In this document: piece by piece, positions 1 through 8,684 of the stretch
How the letters are laid out: the number at the start of each line of letters is the position of its first letter
How positions within the stretch are numbered: position 1 is the stretch's first letter
Origin: BJHQ01 sp964654285
GTDB lineage: Bacteria; Planctomycetota; UBA11346
NCBI GenBank assembly: GCA_964654285.1
Contig: CAZZJC010000019.1
Span: 1-64,000, forward strand
Direction: 5' to 3'
Length of the DNA stretch: 64,000 nucleotides
Notes under the pieces: model-generated
Seen by the model: only the letters and a program-made list of their open reading frames with translations
Databases searched by the model: none
What the model was told of the DNA's origin: nothing
Position numbers and translations under genes: made by a program

Positions 1-410
1 ACCGCTTCGGTGACCGGTTCGCCGAGGTGGTCCTCCGCCGCCTTCTTGAGGAACTGGAGGATCATCGCCGAGACTTCCGGCGGGGTGTACTGCTTGCCGC
101 GCACGTCGACTTTCACCAATTCCTGCGCGCCGCCGACGACCTTGTACGGCACCAGCTTCTCTTCGGCGCCGTCCTCGCTGTGGCGGCGGCCCATGAAGCG
201 CTTGATGGAATAGATGGTGTTCTCGGGGTTGGTGATGGCCTGGTTGCGCGCCATCTGGCCGATCAGGCGGTCGCCGTTCTCGACGAAGCCGACGACCGAC
301 GGCGTGGTGCGGCCGCCTTCCTGGTTCGCGATGACGACGGCCTCGCCGCCTTCCATGACGGAGACGCAGGAGTTGGTGGTGCCGAGGTCGATGCCGATGA
401 TCTTGCCCAT
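1..410 (-). CDS. dnaK: Chaperone DnaK (Hsp70), N-terminal part, cut by window edge
   Basis: This is the first 136 residues of the Hsp70 chaperone, which binds ATP and helps unfolded cytosolic proteins fold together with DnaJ and GrpE. The start reads MGKIIGIDLGTTNSCVSVME, the diagnostic first phosphate-binding loop of the Hsp70 nucleotide-binding domain. It is followed by the typical NPENTIYSIKRFMGR and the YTPPEVSAMIL segment. The gene runs off the left edge, so the rest of the ATPase domain and the whole substrate-binding domain are not visible. A response regulator gene lies 40 bases upstream on the same strand, but nothing shows that the two are functionally linked. No CIRCE or sigma32 site was recognised in the short upstream gap. 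Confidence 0.97.
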   Translation of the reverse strand, partial: MGKIIGIDLGTTNSCVSVMEGGEAVVIANQEGGRTTPSVVGFVENGDRLIGQMARNQAITNPENTIYSIKRFMGRRHSEDGAEEKLVPYKVVGGAQELVKVDVRGKQYTPPEVSAMILQFLKKAAEDHLGEPVTEA

Positions 411-450
411 GGTTGGTTCTCTTTCAGGACGTTGGTTGCGGTGAACGGAT

Positions 451-846
451 TCAGGTCGGGGAGCAACGGGAGGGGGTGAAGAGCTGGTGCACGAGCCGGG
501 TCAGGCGCGGGATCTCGACCGGCTTCGGGAGCAGCGCCATCGCACCGCCGGCGCGGGCCGAGGTCTCCAGCGCGGCGTCGGCGCGGGCGCTCATCAGCAG
601 CACCGAGGTGGTCAGGTTCGGCGCCCGGGTGCGATGTTCGCGCACCCAGTCCAGGAGTTCAAAGCCGGTGAGGTCCGGCATGTCGATGTCGCTCACCAGC
701 AGATCGCAGCGTTCGCGGCAGAGTTCCGCGATGGCCGCCCGGCCGGATTCCGCCGCCCGCACCCGGCCGTAGCCGTCGAGGGCGTCGGCGAGCGATTCGC
801 GGACCAGACGGTCATCGTCAGCGATGAGGATGTGACGGGGTTCCAT
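451..846 (-). CDS. Receiver-only response regulator
   Basis: A 131-residue CheY-like receiver domain with no output domain. The acidic pocket is at D10-D12, the phosphoacceptor Asp is D53 in the motif VSDIDMPDLTG, and the conserved Lys is in LLPKP near residue 109. Such proteins act by phosphorylation-dependent protein contacts or as phosphorelay intermediates. I start it at the ATG at 846, which gives a clean receiver domain; a longer reading from further upstream adds an unlikely N-terminus. It sits just upstream of dnaK on the same strand. No partner kinase lies next to it, so its signal is unknown. Confidence 0.85.
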   Translation of the reverse strand: MEPRHILIADDDRLVRESLADALDGYGRVRAAESGRAAIAELCRERCDLLVSDIDMPDLTGFELLDWVREHRTRAPNLTTSVLLMSARADAALETSARAGGAMALLPKPVEIPRLTRLVHQLFTPSRCSPT

Positions 847-966
847 GCGGGTCCGGGGCGGACATAGCACCGGACATGCCAATCGGTATGCCGGAAACTC
901 TCCATAAAACACTGGGGGAAATGCGCTTAACGAAGGCCCCCGCAGCGGCGGGCCGGCCGGTCTTGG

Positions 967-2019
967 TCAAAACGACACGTGCGGATCGGGCGCCGCATTC
1001 CCCAGCGCCTGGGCCAGCCGATCCGCCACTCGGGCGAATCCCGCCGCCTGCGGATGCAGCCCGTCGGGCAGCAGGCGTGGATCGTGCGGCATGATGTCGG
1101 CGATCCATTCCAGCCGGGGCGCCAACGGGGCGAGGCGTTCGCGCACGTCCGTGCGGATGCGGGCGATGCGGCCGGCCGCCGCCGCATCGAGCGGCACGCC
1201 CTGGAAGGTGGCCGGGCCAAGGCCCTCGTCGAGGCACTTCCACGGCGGTTCCAGCCAGGCGACGCGCCCATGTCCGCCGGCGAGGGCGAGTTCGGCCAAC
1301 GCCTGGGCGGAGTCGGCGGCGCGCTCGGCCTCGGCGTCGTTCCAGGCGTGGTTCGAGCCCAGGGCGATCACCACGAGCCCCCATCGCCGCGATTCCAGGG
1401 CCCAGCGGAAGACCTCGGGCATGATGCCGATCCCACCGACGCCGAGGTTCCAGGCCGGCGCGTTCCAGCGGTTCGCCAGGCGCGCGACCCAGCCATCCAG
1501 CGGCGACTGGGCGATGAAGCCCTGGGCGAGCGAATCACCGAGCACGAGCCAGCGCGGCGTCAGCGGTGGCGCGGCCGCCGCCAGCGCACCATCGGCGAGT
1601 TCCACCCCGGCGAGGGCGCAGGTCGAGATCGCGGGCAGCCACAGGCGCACCTCGGCCGGCGGCCCGCCGCGTTCCAGGCCGGTCGCCAGGCGCACCCGCA
1701 CGTCGCCGTCGCGTTCGCGCAGGTCTGGCGATTCGCTGACCGTGCGTGTGCCGGAACCACGAATTTCCGCGGCGATTCCGCACGGAGACGGCTGGTGGTG
1801 GCGCAGCCGCGCCAGGTGCAGCTCCACCCAGGGGCTGTCGGTGACGACCTGGACGGCGCAGCCCGACGAGGAGCGCAGGTTGGCGAGCGGCCCGATCCTG
1901 CCGACGCAGGCGGCGTGCGCGGCGGCGGGGAAGCGGTCGAGGCGGACCTCGGGCCGGTTGCGGTCGGTCGGCTGCGGCGCGAAGAACGCCAGGCGCGGAT
2001 CGGCGGGTTTCAGCAGCAT
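967..2019 (-). CDS. SGNH/GDSL-family hydrolase
   Basis: A 350-residue protein whose C-terminal half is an SGNH hydrolase (esterase or lipase fold). Block I is WLVLGDSLAQG with the nucleophilic Ser, block III is ALGSNHAW, and block V is LPDGLHP with the catalytic Asp and His. The N-terminal ~150 residues look like the beta-sandwich found in acetyl-esterases that deacetylate carbohydrates, but this is only an impression. No clear signal peptide is seen, so a cytoplasmic location is possible. Substrate unknown. It is transcribed in the same direction as the dienelactone hydrolase upstream (60-base gap). Confidence 0.8.
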   Translation of the reverse strand: MLLKPADPRLAFFAPQPTDRNRPEVRLDRFPAAAHAACVGRIGPLANLRSSSGCAVQVVTDSPWVELHLARLRHHQPSPCGIAAEIRGSGTRTVSESPDLRERDGDVRVRLATGLERGGPPAEVRLWLPAISTCALAGVELADGALAAAAPPLTPRWLVLGDSLAQGFIAQSPLDGWVARLANRWNAPAWNLGVGGIGIMPEVFRWALESRRWGLVVIALGSNHAWNDAEAERAADSAQALAELALAGGHGRVAWLEPPWKCLDEGLGPATFQGVPLDAAAAGRIARIRTDVRERLAPLAPRLEWIADIMPHDPRLLPDGLHPQAAGFARVADRLAQALGNAAPDPHVSF

Positions 2020-2079
2020 CGCCGCCCAGGCTGCCGGCAGCGGCCGGGGCGCACAAGCGGCCGGACGCCGACGTCGGGA

Positions 2080-2862
2080 TTACGGTTTGAGCACGCCCGC
2101 GAACAACCGATGCATCGCCGCGAACGAAGCCTTTTCCGCGCCGGCGTCGTAGGCGATCGGCAGGCCCTTGCCGAGCGTGGTCCCGGCGGCGGGATTGGTG
2201 AAGGCGTGCAGCGCGGTGCCGTAGACCTCAAGGCTCCACTCGGCCTTCGCGGCGGTCATCTCGGTCATGAAGGCGGCGACATCGGCCGGCGGCACGAGCG
2301 GATCCGCGCCGCCATGCAGGACCAGCACCTTGGCCGTGATGGCGCCCGGCTGGGCGGGGGCGCTGGTCTTGAGGCTGCCGTGGAACGATACCGCCGCCGC
2401 GAGCGGTTCGCCGGCGCGCGCCAGTTCCAGGCAGACCATGCCGCCGAAGCAGAACCCGATCGCGCCGACGCGGCCGCGGTCGACCTCGGGCCGCGCGGTC
2501 ACCTGCGCCAGGCCGGCGCGGGCACGCGCCAGCAGCAGGCTGCGGTCCTTGTAGAAGGGCGTCGCCCACTCGCCGGCCTGCTTGGGGTCCTCGGTGGTCT
2601 TGCCCGCGCCGTACATGTCGAGCGCGAAGGCGACATAGCCGGCCTCGGCCAGCTCGCGGGCACGGCGTTTGGCGTAATCGTTGTTGCCCCACCATTCGTG
2701 CACGACCAGCACCGCCGGCCGGGGTCCGGCCTGCGCCGGCAGGGCGAGGTAGCCTTCCAGCTTCACGCCGGCGTGCTCGTAGGCGACGCTGCTGGTGACG
2801 GGTTCGCCGGCGGCGAGGACCGAGGTGAGGGTGAGGATCAAGACGAGGGTCAGGTGGCGCAT
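2080..2862 (-). CDS. Dienelactone hydrolase family protein, probably exported
   Basis: About 260 residues with an alpha/beta-hydrolase core of the dienelactone hydrolase type. The nucleophile Cys lies in IGFCFGGMVCLELA, the Asp in GGADPLVPP and the His in TALHAFTNP, giving a Cys-Asp-His triad as in DLH. The N-terminus MRHLTLVLILTLTSVLAAG is a likely signal peptide, so the enzyme probably works in the periplasm. I chose the ATG at 2862; a GTG at 2871 in frame is an alternative. Many family members hydrolyse lactones or other esters of unknown identity, so the substrate is not assigned. Confidence 0.88.
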   Translation of the reverse strand: MRHLTLVLILTLTSVLAAGEPVTSSVAYEHAGVKLEGYLALPAQAGPRPAVLVVHEWWGNNDYAKRRARELAEAGYVAFALDMYGAGKTTEDPKQAGEWATPFYKDRSLLLARARAGLAQVTARPEVDRGRVGAIGFCFGGMVCLELARAGEPLAAAVSFHGSLKTSAPAQPGAITAKVLVLHGGADPLVPPADVAAFMTEMTAAKAEWSLEVYGTALHAFTNPAAGTTLGKGLPIAYDAGAEKASFAAMHRLFAGVLKP

Positions 2863-3349
2863 GGCACGCACGGTGGATCACCGTCCGCAAACACCACGTC
2901 CGCTCACGCAGGCTTCAACGACCGAACCGAGCCCCAGGAAGCACCTGCCACCTGCGATCGCGAGCCCCTGGCCCGCCGCGATGTTCGGCCATTCACGTCC
3001 CATGTCACAGAAATGAAGGCAGAACGCTTGCGCCTGGGACCGCCGGTTTTCAACCGGCCGCTGGGCACAAGGCGTACCGGCCATGGTCGGATCGGGATAG
3101 ATGGCCGATCCCCAGGAGTCTCGGGCCGGTCTTGAGGTTCGACCTGTTCACCTCCAACGCATGCGCGTGGACCACCAATTCCCGCGTAGGGCTCGCGTAC
3201 AATCACCTGGCGTTTGGTAGCGCCGGCTTCAGCCGGCATGGAGCGTGGGCTTCAGCCCACGCAGGCACGACGCATCGTCGGGCTAAAGCCCGACGTCCCA
3301 GCCGGCTGAAGCCGGCGCTACCGACTCCGGAGTCCTCAGCCGAGGTCCG
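2863..3349. other. Intergenic region with palindrome cluster
   Basis: This 487-base stretch has no convincing gene. Its right part holds three palindromes, described as a separate repeat entry. The left part shows only short chance reading frames. It separates the dienelactone hydrolase gene from the end of the ECF sigma factor gene. Confidence 0.6.
3217..3321. repeat. Nested REP-like palindromes
   Basis: A perfect 21-base inverted repeat (3217-3237 and 3301-3321) encloses two further perfect palindromes at 3243-3262 and 3276-3295. All share the core pattern GGCTtnAGCC or GGCTnnAGCC within different GC-rich stems. The unit could fold as a four-way structure or as a row of hairpins. It lies downstream of the ECF gene end and could work as a transcription end or as a mobile REP-type element. 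No partner transposase is visible nearby. Confidence 0.7.
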
Positions 3350-5518
3350 TCACCCCTTTGCATCTGGCGCCTGGGGTATCGCGGGCGAAGTCATTGGCCC
3401 GGGTGGTGCCGGTGGTGCCACGATGACGTCGTAATGCAGCCGGTCTTCAATGACTGCAGGGGATTTCTGGGTGCGTTTTTTGCCCCAGCGACTGGCGTTT
3501 TCGCGTAAGCGGCCGGCCGTTGCGAAGTCCGGTTCCATCGCCTCGGGATCAGCGCTGAGTTCGAAGCGATCGGGCGCCAGCTTGCGATATCGCAAGGGAT
3601 AGCCGTCGAAACTGGTTTGCGGCAGGGCCAATTGCCCAGGCAGCGAGACACCCCGGCGCACCTGGTCGAGCAAATGAGCGCACTGCCGGACCAGCTGGTG
3701 CGAGGTGGTGGCCTCAACCACGGTCTGGGTCGATTCCATGAAGTTGGGAATCGCGATGGCCGCCATCGGAAATATTCCGGATTTGGATTCAGTGACGAAA
3801 GCGTCAGCTTCGTTGCGGGGGACATTTCTCTGGCCGTTACACGCCCGGGTCATTTCCCAGAAGATTCGCGCCGAGCGGAGAAAATCCCGTTTGGCCCACG
3901 GGGTGACGAAGGCCATCCCGGCTTTGTCCCACAGGCGATTCAAGGTCGTTTGCCCTGGCATCGGTTCAGGCCAATCGTGGTGAATATCGGGATAATCTTC
4001 GGCGATGGGAATGGTGTTGATCATGAGTTCAGCGTAGAACCCATCGCCAAGCCGGATGGACCAAACCGGTTTTTCGCTCAGCCAGCCAGACATCTGCTCA
4101 GGTGTCAGACGACCAGATCGCGCCAGATCGAGATAGGTCTTGTCGCGAATACCGGCGATGCCGATCGCGAACATCGCATCAACCAATGATGGTGTCGCCC
4201 TCTGGCAGGCGGCAGTGAGTCCATCCAATTCCAACAGATACGGACTCGGGTCGTCTGCGGTTATGGCACTCATCGCCAGGGCGGTCGCAATGTTTCGATT
4301 TATGAGGAGATAACCACCGCCACTGATAGCTTGCAGACCATCGCCCATGCGTTCCTTGTACCAGCTTCCAAGCTGGTCCATGCGCCCCTCCCGAAAATCC
4401 CGCGCCATCCATCCAGCGACGCCAAGCACCAATCGTGGATCGCGCAGCATCGGCCGCGCCGGCTCGATCAACACCTGCGCCTCAGTCAGTAGCCGGTCGA
4501 AGTCGACCGGTTTGCGCTGCTTGGGATCCCGCAACCAGGCTGGCGGAATCGTGAGATCCTCGATCACCTTCGGAAATGGCTGGGCGCACGCCTGCGCCTG
4601 CCATTGTTCCCACTGCTCCTGCAACGCTTCATCCACCGGCGGCAAGGTCGCGACCAGCGCCGCGATCGACCAGTGCCGGGGCCGCTTTGGTCCAGTCGGC
4701 GGCGTGACGCCACGTGCGCGCAGGTCCGCGTCGATGCTTTGGTAAAGCGAGGTCTGCACGGCGGCAGCTTCCTGCGACCGGGTGTGGTACCACCAACCGG
4801 CCCAACTCACAGTGACTGTTACGGTGGTCGCAAGGATCGCCAGCACCACGGCGGCAGCATGGGCCGCCCACCAACCCAGTACCGGTGGAGCGAGCAGCGC
4901 GGCACCTGCGCCACCCGTCAGCACCGCCCGCACGGTCGGCGGGGCCGCTGCCTCGGCCCGGCCGGCGATCAATCCGGCCAGGGTCAGCGCTGGCAGGGTG
5001 ATTCCGCGACGACGCAGTAATTTCCCGAGGTGTTCCGCAGCACGTTGCAGGCGGCGATGGATGGTGGGCTGGGAACAGCGCAGCCGTCTTGCGAGTTCGC
5101 TTTGCGCCACCCCGGCCAGATGGTGCTCGATGAGCAGCGCGCGTTCCTTGTCCGGCAACTCTGCCAGGCAGGCGTCGACCGCGAGCGATCGCGCCGCCTG
5201 TTCATCGGCCGTCGCGGGATCGCGCAGAGGTTCCATGGCGGCTTCGCGGCGGCGTCTGGCCTCGCGGCGGCGGATCATGTCGACCGCCGCTCCGTGTGCT
5301 GCGGCCTGGATCCAACCCAGCGGTGAGACCCGGATGCGGTGGCGTTGTTGCCACCAGCGCACCAGGACATCCTGGGCGCAATCAGCGGCATCCTGGTCGT
5401 TGCCCAACACGCGTCGGCAGGTGGCGAAGGCGAGGTCGGCGGCGCGAGAAACGGCGGTTTGTTCTGCCGTACGGTCGGGCTCGCGGTCGCGCCAGGGCTG
5501 AGGGTCGACGCCGGACAT
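3350..5518 (-). CDS. ECF-type sigma-70 factor with large membrane-anchored C-terminal extension
   Basis: A 722-residue protein. Residues ~25-90 form a sigma region 2 (DAADCAQDVLVRWWQ, then GWIQAAAHGAAVDMIRRR) and residues ~115-170 a sigma region 4 with a helix-turn-helix (AQSELARRLRCSQPTIHRRL). A single hydrophobic segment near residue 220 (VVLAILATTVTVTVSWAGWW) is followed by ~480 residues I do not recognise. Ordinary ECF factors are ~180 residues, so the protein is a sigma factor fused through a transmembrane helix to a large domain outside the membrane or facing it. This layout is familiar from planctomycete-like genomes. No separate anti-sigma factor is next to it; the fused part may play that role. 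Confidence 0.8.
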   Translation of the reverse strand: MSGVDPQPWRDREPDRTAEQTAVSRAADLAFATCRRVLGNDQDAADCAQDVLVRWWQQRHRIRVSPLGWIQAAAHGAAVDMIRRREARRRREAAMEPLRDPATADEQAARSLAVDACLAELPDKERALLIEHHLAGVAQSELARRLRCSQPTIHRRLQRAAEHLGKLLRRRGITLPALTLAGLIAGRAEAAAPPTVRAVLTGGAGAALLAPPVLGWWAAHAAAVVLAILATTVTVTVSWAGWWYHTRSQEAAAVQTSLYQSIDADLRARGVTPPTGPKRPRHWSIAALVATLPPVDEALQEQWEQWQAQACAQPFPKVIEDLTIPPAWLRDPKQRKPVDFDRLLTEAQVLIEPARPMLRDPRLVLGVAGWMARDFREGRMDQLGSWYKERMGDGLQAISGGGYLLINRNIATALAMSAITADDPSPYLLELDGLTAACQRATPSLVDAMFAIGIAGIRDKTYLDLARSGRLTPEQMSGWLSEKPVWSIRLGDGFYAELMINTIPIAEDYPDIHHDWPEPMPGQTTLNRLWDKAGMAFVTPWAKRDFLRSARIFWEMTRACNGQRNVPRNEADAFVTESKSGIFPMAAIAIPNFMESTQTVVEATTSHQLVRQCAHLLDQVRRGVSLPGQLALPQTSFDGYPLRYRKLAPDRFELSADPEAMEPDFATAGRLRENASRWGKKRTQKSPAVIEDRLHYDVIVAPPAPPGPMTSPAIPQAPDAKG

Positions 5519-5802
5519 GAGGCCTCCGATTCCATGCCCAAGGGTCGCAGCGGCCAGCCCAATTATTCATCCCGGTCCGATTCCAGGCATTCAGGGTCCA
5601 TCGGGGAATCTGCACAAGTCATTGCCATTCATTGAGAAAGCGCATGTCCTCTGGTTCCCGACCTTCGGCACGCCGGATGCGTTCAGCAGTCGTGACTCAG
5701 GTCCCTGCCGTTTCTGACGACAATGCAGGTAACAGCCAGCGGTCGGCCGGCGGGCACGCCTTCGTTTCCGGGGTGCCGGGCGCTGCGGCAGGGGGTCCGG
5801 TC

Positions 5803-6405
5803 ATGCGCGCATTCCACGATTACCTCGCCACCAGCCACCACGCCCTCGATCTGCTCGACCTCGCGGCGGTCGAACGCCTGGCGATGGCGATGCGCCGGGT
5901 GTGGGTGTCGGGCGGGCAGGTGCTGATCTGCGGCAATGGCGGCAGCGCGGCCAATGCGATCCACCTCTGCAACGATCTGGTCTACGGCGCGTCGCCGATG
6001 GGCGCCAACGGGCTGCGTGCCCTCGCCCTGGCGGCGAATCCGTCGGTGATGACCTGCCTTGCCAACGATGTTTCCTACGAGCAGGTGTTCGCCTACCAGG
6101 TCGCGGTCCAGGGCCGGCCGGGCGATCTGCTCCTGGTCATGTCGGGCAGCGGCAACAGCCCGAACGTGGTCAATGCGCTGATCGAGGGCCGCAAGCGCGG
6201 CCTGGTGACGGCGGCGATCCTGGGCTTCTCGGGCGGGCGCTGCCTGACGCTCGCCGACATCGCCGTGCATCTTCCCATCGAGGACATGCAGGTCGCCGAG
6301 GATCTGCAGCAGACCGTCGGCCACATGGTCACGCGCTGGCTGGCGGAGAACCGGCCCTTCCGCGTGGCCGCCACCCAAGCGGAACCGGTGGCCGCGCACG
6401 CCTGA
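5803..6405 (+). CDS. gmhA: Sedoheptulose-7-phosphate isomerase (SIS domain)
   Basis: A 200-residue SIS-domain protein that matches GmhA, the first enzyme of heptose synthesis (sedoheptulose 7-phosphate to D-glycero-D-manno-heptose 7-phosphate). Visible motifs are CGNGGSAANAIHLCNDLVYG and MSGSGNSPNVVNAL, the phosphosugar-binding loops, and the ending DLQQTVGHMVTRWL. I start it at the ATG at 5803 after a GGGGG stretch; the reading frame is open further upstream but codes for low-quality sequence. It is the first gene of the long plus-strand glycan cluster and lies next to the kinase/nucleotidyltransferase and phosphatase of the same pathway. Confidence 0.92.
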   Translation: MRAFHDYLATSHHALDLLDLAAVERLAMAMRRVWVSGGQVLICGNGGSAANAIHLCNDLVYGASPMGANGLRALALAANPSVMTCLANDVSYEQVFAYQVAVQGRPGDLLLVMSGSGNSPNVVNALIEGRKRGLVTAAILGFSGGRCLTLADIAVHLPIEDMQVAEDLQQTVGHMVTRWLAENRPFRVAATQAEPVAAHA

Positions 6406-6455
6406 CCGGCGCGCGGCCTCCTTCCGTGGTATCCTAGGAACGGAGTCCGCCGCCG

Positions 6456-8018
6456 ATGAACGTCCAAGGCAAGGTCGTCGCCGACGCCGCCGCGTTGGAA
6501 CTGCTCGCCGCCCGTCTGACCGCCGGGGGCCGTACGGTGCTGTGCCAGGGGCACTTCAACGTCATCCATCCGGGGCACCTGCGCTTTCTCGAGCACGCAC
6601 GTTCGCTCGGCGATCGCCTGGTGGTCGGATTGATGGGTGATGCGACCCTCGGTGTGGCCGAGGCCGGCAAGCGGTTCTTCACCCAGGGTGAACGCGCCAG
6701 CGCCCTGGCCGCCCAGACCGATGTCGACCACGTGGTCGTGCTCGATGGCATCGACCTGCTTTCCGTGATCGACGCCCTGCGGCCGGCGGTGTTCGTGCTC
6801 GGCAAGGAATTCGAGGAGGAGATGAGCGATCTGGTGGCGGCCGAGACCGCGCGGGTGCGCGATCTCGGTGGCAGCATCGTCTTCCATAGCGGTCAGACCT
6901 CCTACGCGACGGACGATCTGCCCGAGCGCGCCGCCGACACCCAGATCCGCGAACGTCGCGCGGCCCTGCATGCGGCCTGCACGCGCCGGGGCATCGATAT
7001 CGCATCCACGCTGGCCTCCAGCGATGCCTTCAGCGACCGCCGTCTGGTCGTGCTGGGCGATACCATCGTCGACCAGTATGTCGCCTGCGACGCCCTGGGC
7101 ATGAGCGCCGAGGCGCCGGTGATCGCGCTCAAGGAACTGCGCTCGCGCGAATACATCGGCGCGGCGGCGATCGTCGCCTGCCACATCCGCGCCCTGGGTG
7201 CGCAGTGCGATTTCGTGTCCGTCACCGGCGATGACGATCCGGGCCGGCTGACCGCGCGCACCCTGAAGGAACGCGGCGTCGAGGCGCACCTGTTCACGGA
7301 TCCGACCCGCCCGACCACCTTCAAGATCCGCTACATGGTCGGACACCAGAAGATGCTGCGGGTGAGCCGCCTGGAGGAGACCTCGATCCCGCGCGAGATC
7401 GAACGCCAGATCATCGGCCGCCTGCAGGAGCTGATCCCGCGCTCGCACGGCGTCGTGGTCAGCGATTTCGTCTACGGCCTGATCACGCCGCGTGTGCTCG
7501 AGGCCGCCCAGGCCGCGGCGCGCAAGGCCAACGTGCCGATCTTCGGCGACCTGCAGTGCTCGTCGCAAGTCGGCAGCGTGCTGAAATTCAAGCATTTCAC
7601 CCTGATCAGCCCGAACGAGCGCGAGGCCCGCATCGCCCTGGGCGACAAGGACAGCGGTCTGGAGAAGATCGGCCGCAAACTGCTGACCCGCACCGACTGC
7701 GCCGGTCTGCTACTCACCCTCGGGCCGCACGGCTTCGTCGCCTACGACAACCGTGGGCCGAATGTGGACTCGGAATCGTTCCCCGCGCTCGACCCCAACC
7801 CGGTCGACGTCACCGGGGCCGGCGATGCCCTGCTGTCGGCGGTCGCGGTGGCGATGTCCTCGGGCTGGCCGCTCATGCGCGCTGCCGCGCTCGGCACCTG
7901 CGTCGCCGCCCTCGCGGTGGGTCGGCTCGGCAACATCCCGATCACCGGTCCTGAGGTGCGCGAATACGGCCTGCGCCAGTTCGGGCCGGGTGGCGTTCCC
8001 CATCTCGCGGCGTCGTGA
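6456..8018 (+). CDS. Bifunctional heptose-phosphate nucleotidyltransferase/kinase, domain order swapped
   Basis: A 520-residue fusion. The N-terminal ~150 residues are a cytidylyltransferase-like domain (GHFNVIHPGHLRFLEHA, with the HxGH motif), as in the adenylyltransferase part of HldE. Residues ~190-510 are a PfkB-family carbohydrate kinase (LGDTIVDQYV at the start, VDVTGAGDALLSA with catalytic D457). E. coli HldE has the kinase first and the nucleotidyltransferase second, so here the order is reversed. The expected role is phosphorylation of heptose 7-phosphate at C1 and activation of heptose 1-phosphate to a nucleotide sugar. The next gene starts inside its stop codon, indicating translational coupling. 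Confidence 0.87.
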   Translation: MNVQGKVVADAAALELLAARLTAGGRTVLCQGHFNVIHPGHLRFLEHARSLGDRLVVGLMGDATLGVAEAGKRFFTQGERASALAAQTDVDHVVVLDGIDLLSVIDALRPAVFVLGKEFEEEMSDLVAAETARVRDLGGSIVFHSGQTSYATDDLPERAADTQIRERRAALHAACTRRGIDIASTLASSDAFSDRRLVVLGDTIVDQYVACDALGMSAEAPVIALKELRSREYIGAAAIVACHIRALGAQCDFVSVTGDDDPGRLTARTLKERGVEAHLFTDPTRPTTFKIRYMVGHQKMLRVSRLEETSIPREIERQIIGRLQELIPRSHGVVVSDFVYGLITPRVLEAAQAAARKANVPIFGDLQCSSQVGSVLKFKHFTLISPNEREARIALGDKDSGLEKIGRKLLTRTDCAGLLLTLGPHGFVAYDNRGPNVDSESFPALDPNPVDVTGAGDALLSAVAVAMSSGWPLMRAAALGTCVAALAVGRLGNIPITGPEVREYGLRQFGPGGVPHLAAS

Positions 8019-8620
8019 ATCCGGACACGCACCCGAAGAAGACGGTCTTCCTCGATCGTGATGGCGTCATCGTCGCGGATCGCGGTCGCGCCCTGGTGGA
8101 CGCCGACCTGGAGATCCTCCCCGGCGTGCCGGCCGCCCTCGCCGCCCTCGCCCAGGCCGGCTGGACCCTGGTGGTGGTGACAAACCAGCCGGTGGTCGCG
8201 CGCGGATGGATCGATGAACCCGGCGTCGCCGCCCTGCACCGTCGCCTGGCCGACCGCCTGGTTGCGGCCGGAGCACTGCATTTAGGCCACTGGTACGTCT
8301 GTCCGCATCACCCCGAGGCGACGCTGCCGGCCTTCCGCCAGGACTGCGCCTGCCGCAAGCCGCGACCGGGTCTTTTGCTTCGGGCGGCCGCCGAACTGAA
8401 TCTGGATCTCAGTGCGTCGTGGATGATCGGCGACCGCCTGAGCGATGTCGCCGCCGGTCTGCGCGCGGGCTGCCGCGCGATCCTGGTCGAGAGCGGCAGG
8501 CACGCGGATGCGCCGATCCGCTCTTCCGATCCGCCGCGCGAGAACGAACGGCCCGAGATTCGCGTGGGGGATCTGACCGCCGCCGTGACGTTCCTCACCA
8601 ACCTTCGACAGGTCCCGTGA
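8015..8620 (+). CDS. gmhB: D-glycero-D-manno-heptose 1,7-bisphosphate 7-phosphatase (HAD family)
   Basis: A 201-residue HAD phosphatase. The nucleophile motif is VFLDRDGVIV (DxD), motif II is VVVTNQPVVARG, the zinc-binding loop is CPHHPEATLP...CACRKPRPGLL, and motif IV is MIGDRLSDVAAG. These are the typical features of GmhB, which removes the 7-phosphate of heptose 1,7-bisphosphate. The start is GTG at 8015, overlapping the TGA of the upstream kinase gene. With the two genes before it, it completes the core heptose pathway up to heptose 1-phosphate. Confidence 0.9.
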   Translation: MNPDTHPKKTVFLDRDGVIVADRGRALVDADLEILPGVPAALAALAQAGWTLVVVTNQPVVARGWIDEPGVAALHRRLADRLVAAGALHLGHWYVCPHHPEATLPAFRQDCACRKPRPGLLLRAAAELNLDLSASWMIGDRLSDVAAGLRAGCRAILVESGRHADAPIRSSDPPRENERPEIRVGDLTAAVTFLTNLRQVP

Positions 8621-8684
8621 AACCAGCTCTGATCCTGGCGCCAGCGCCCGAATCTGATCATAATCCCCACTCAGGATTCCCGTC

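Noticed and set aside
979..3135. Open frame of 718 codons on the plus strand opposite the SGNH and dienelactone hydrolase genes
   Set aside because: Composition is Arg/Gly/Ala/His-rich with no domain, and it is the shadow of two well-supported genes in GC-rich DNA.
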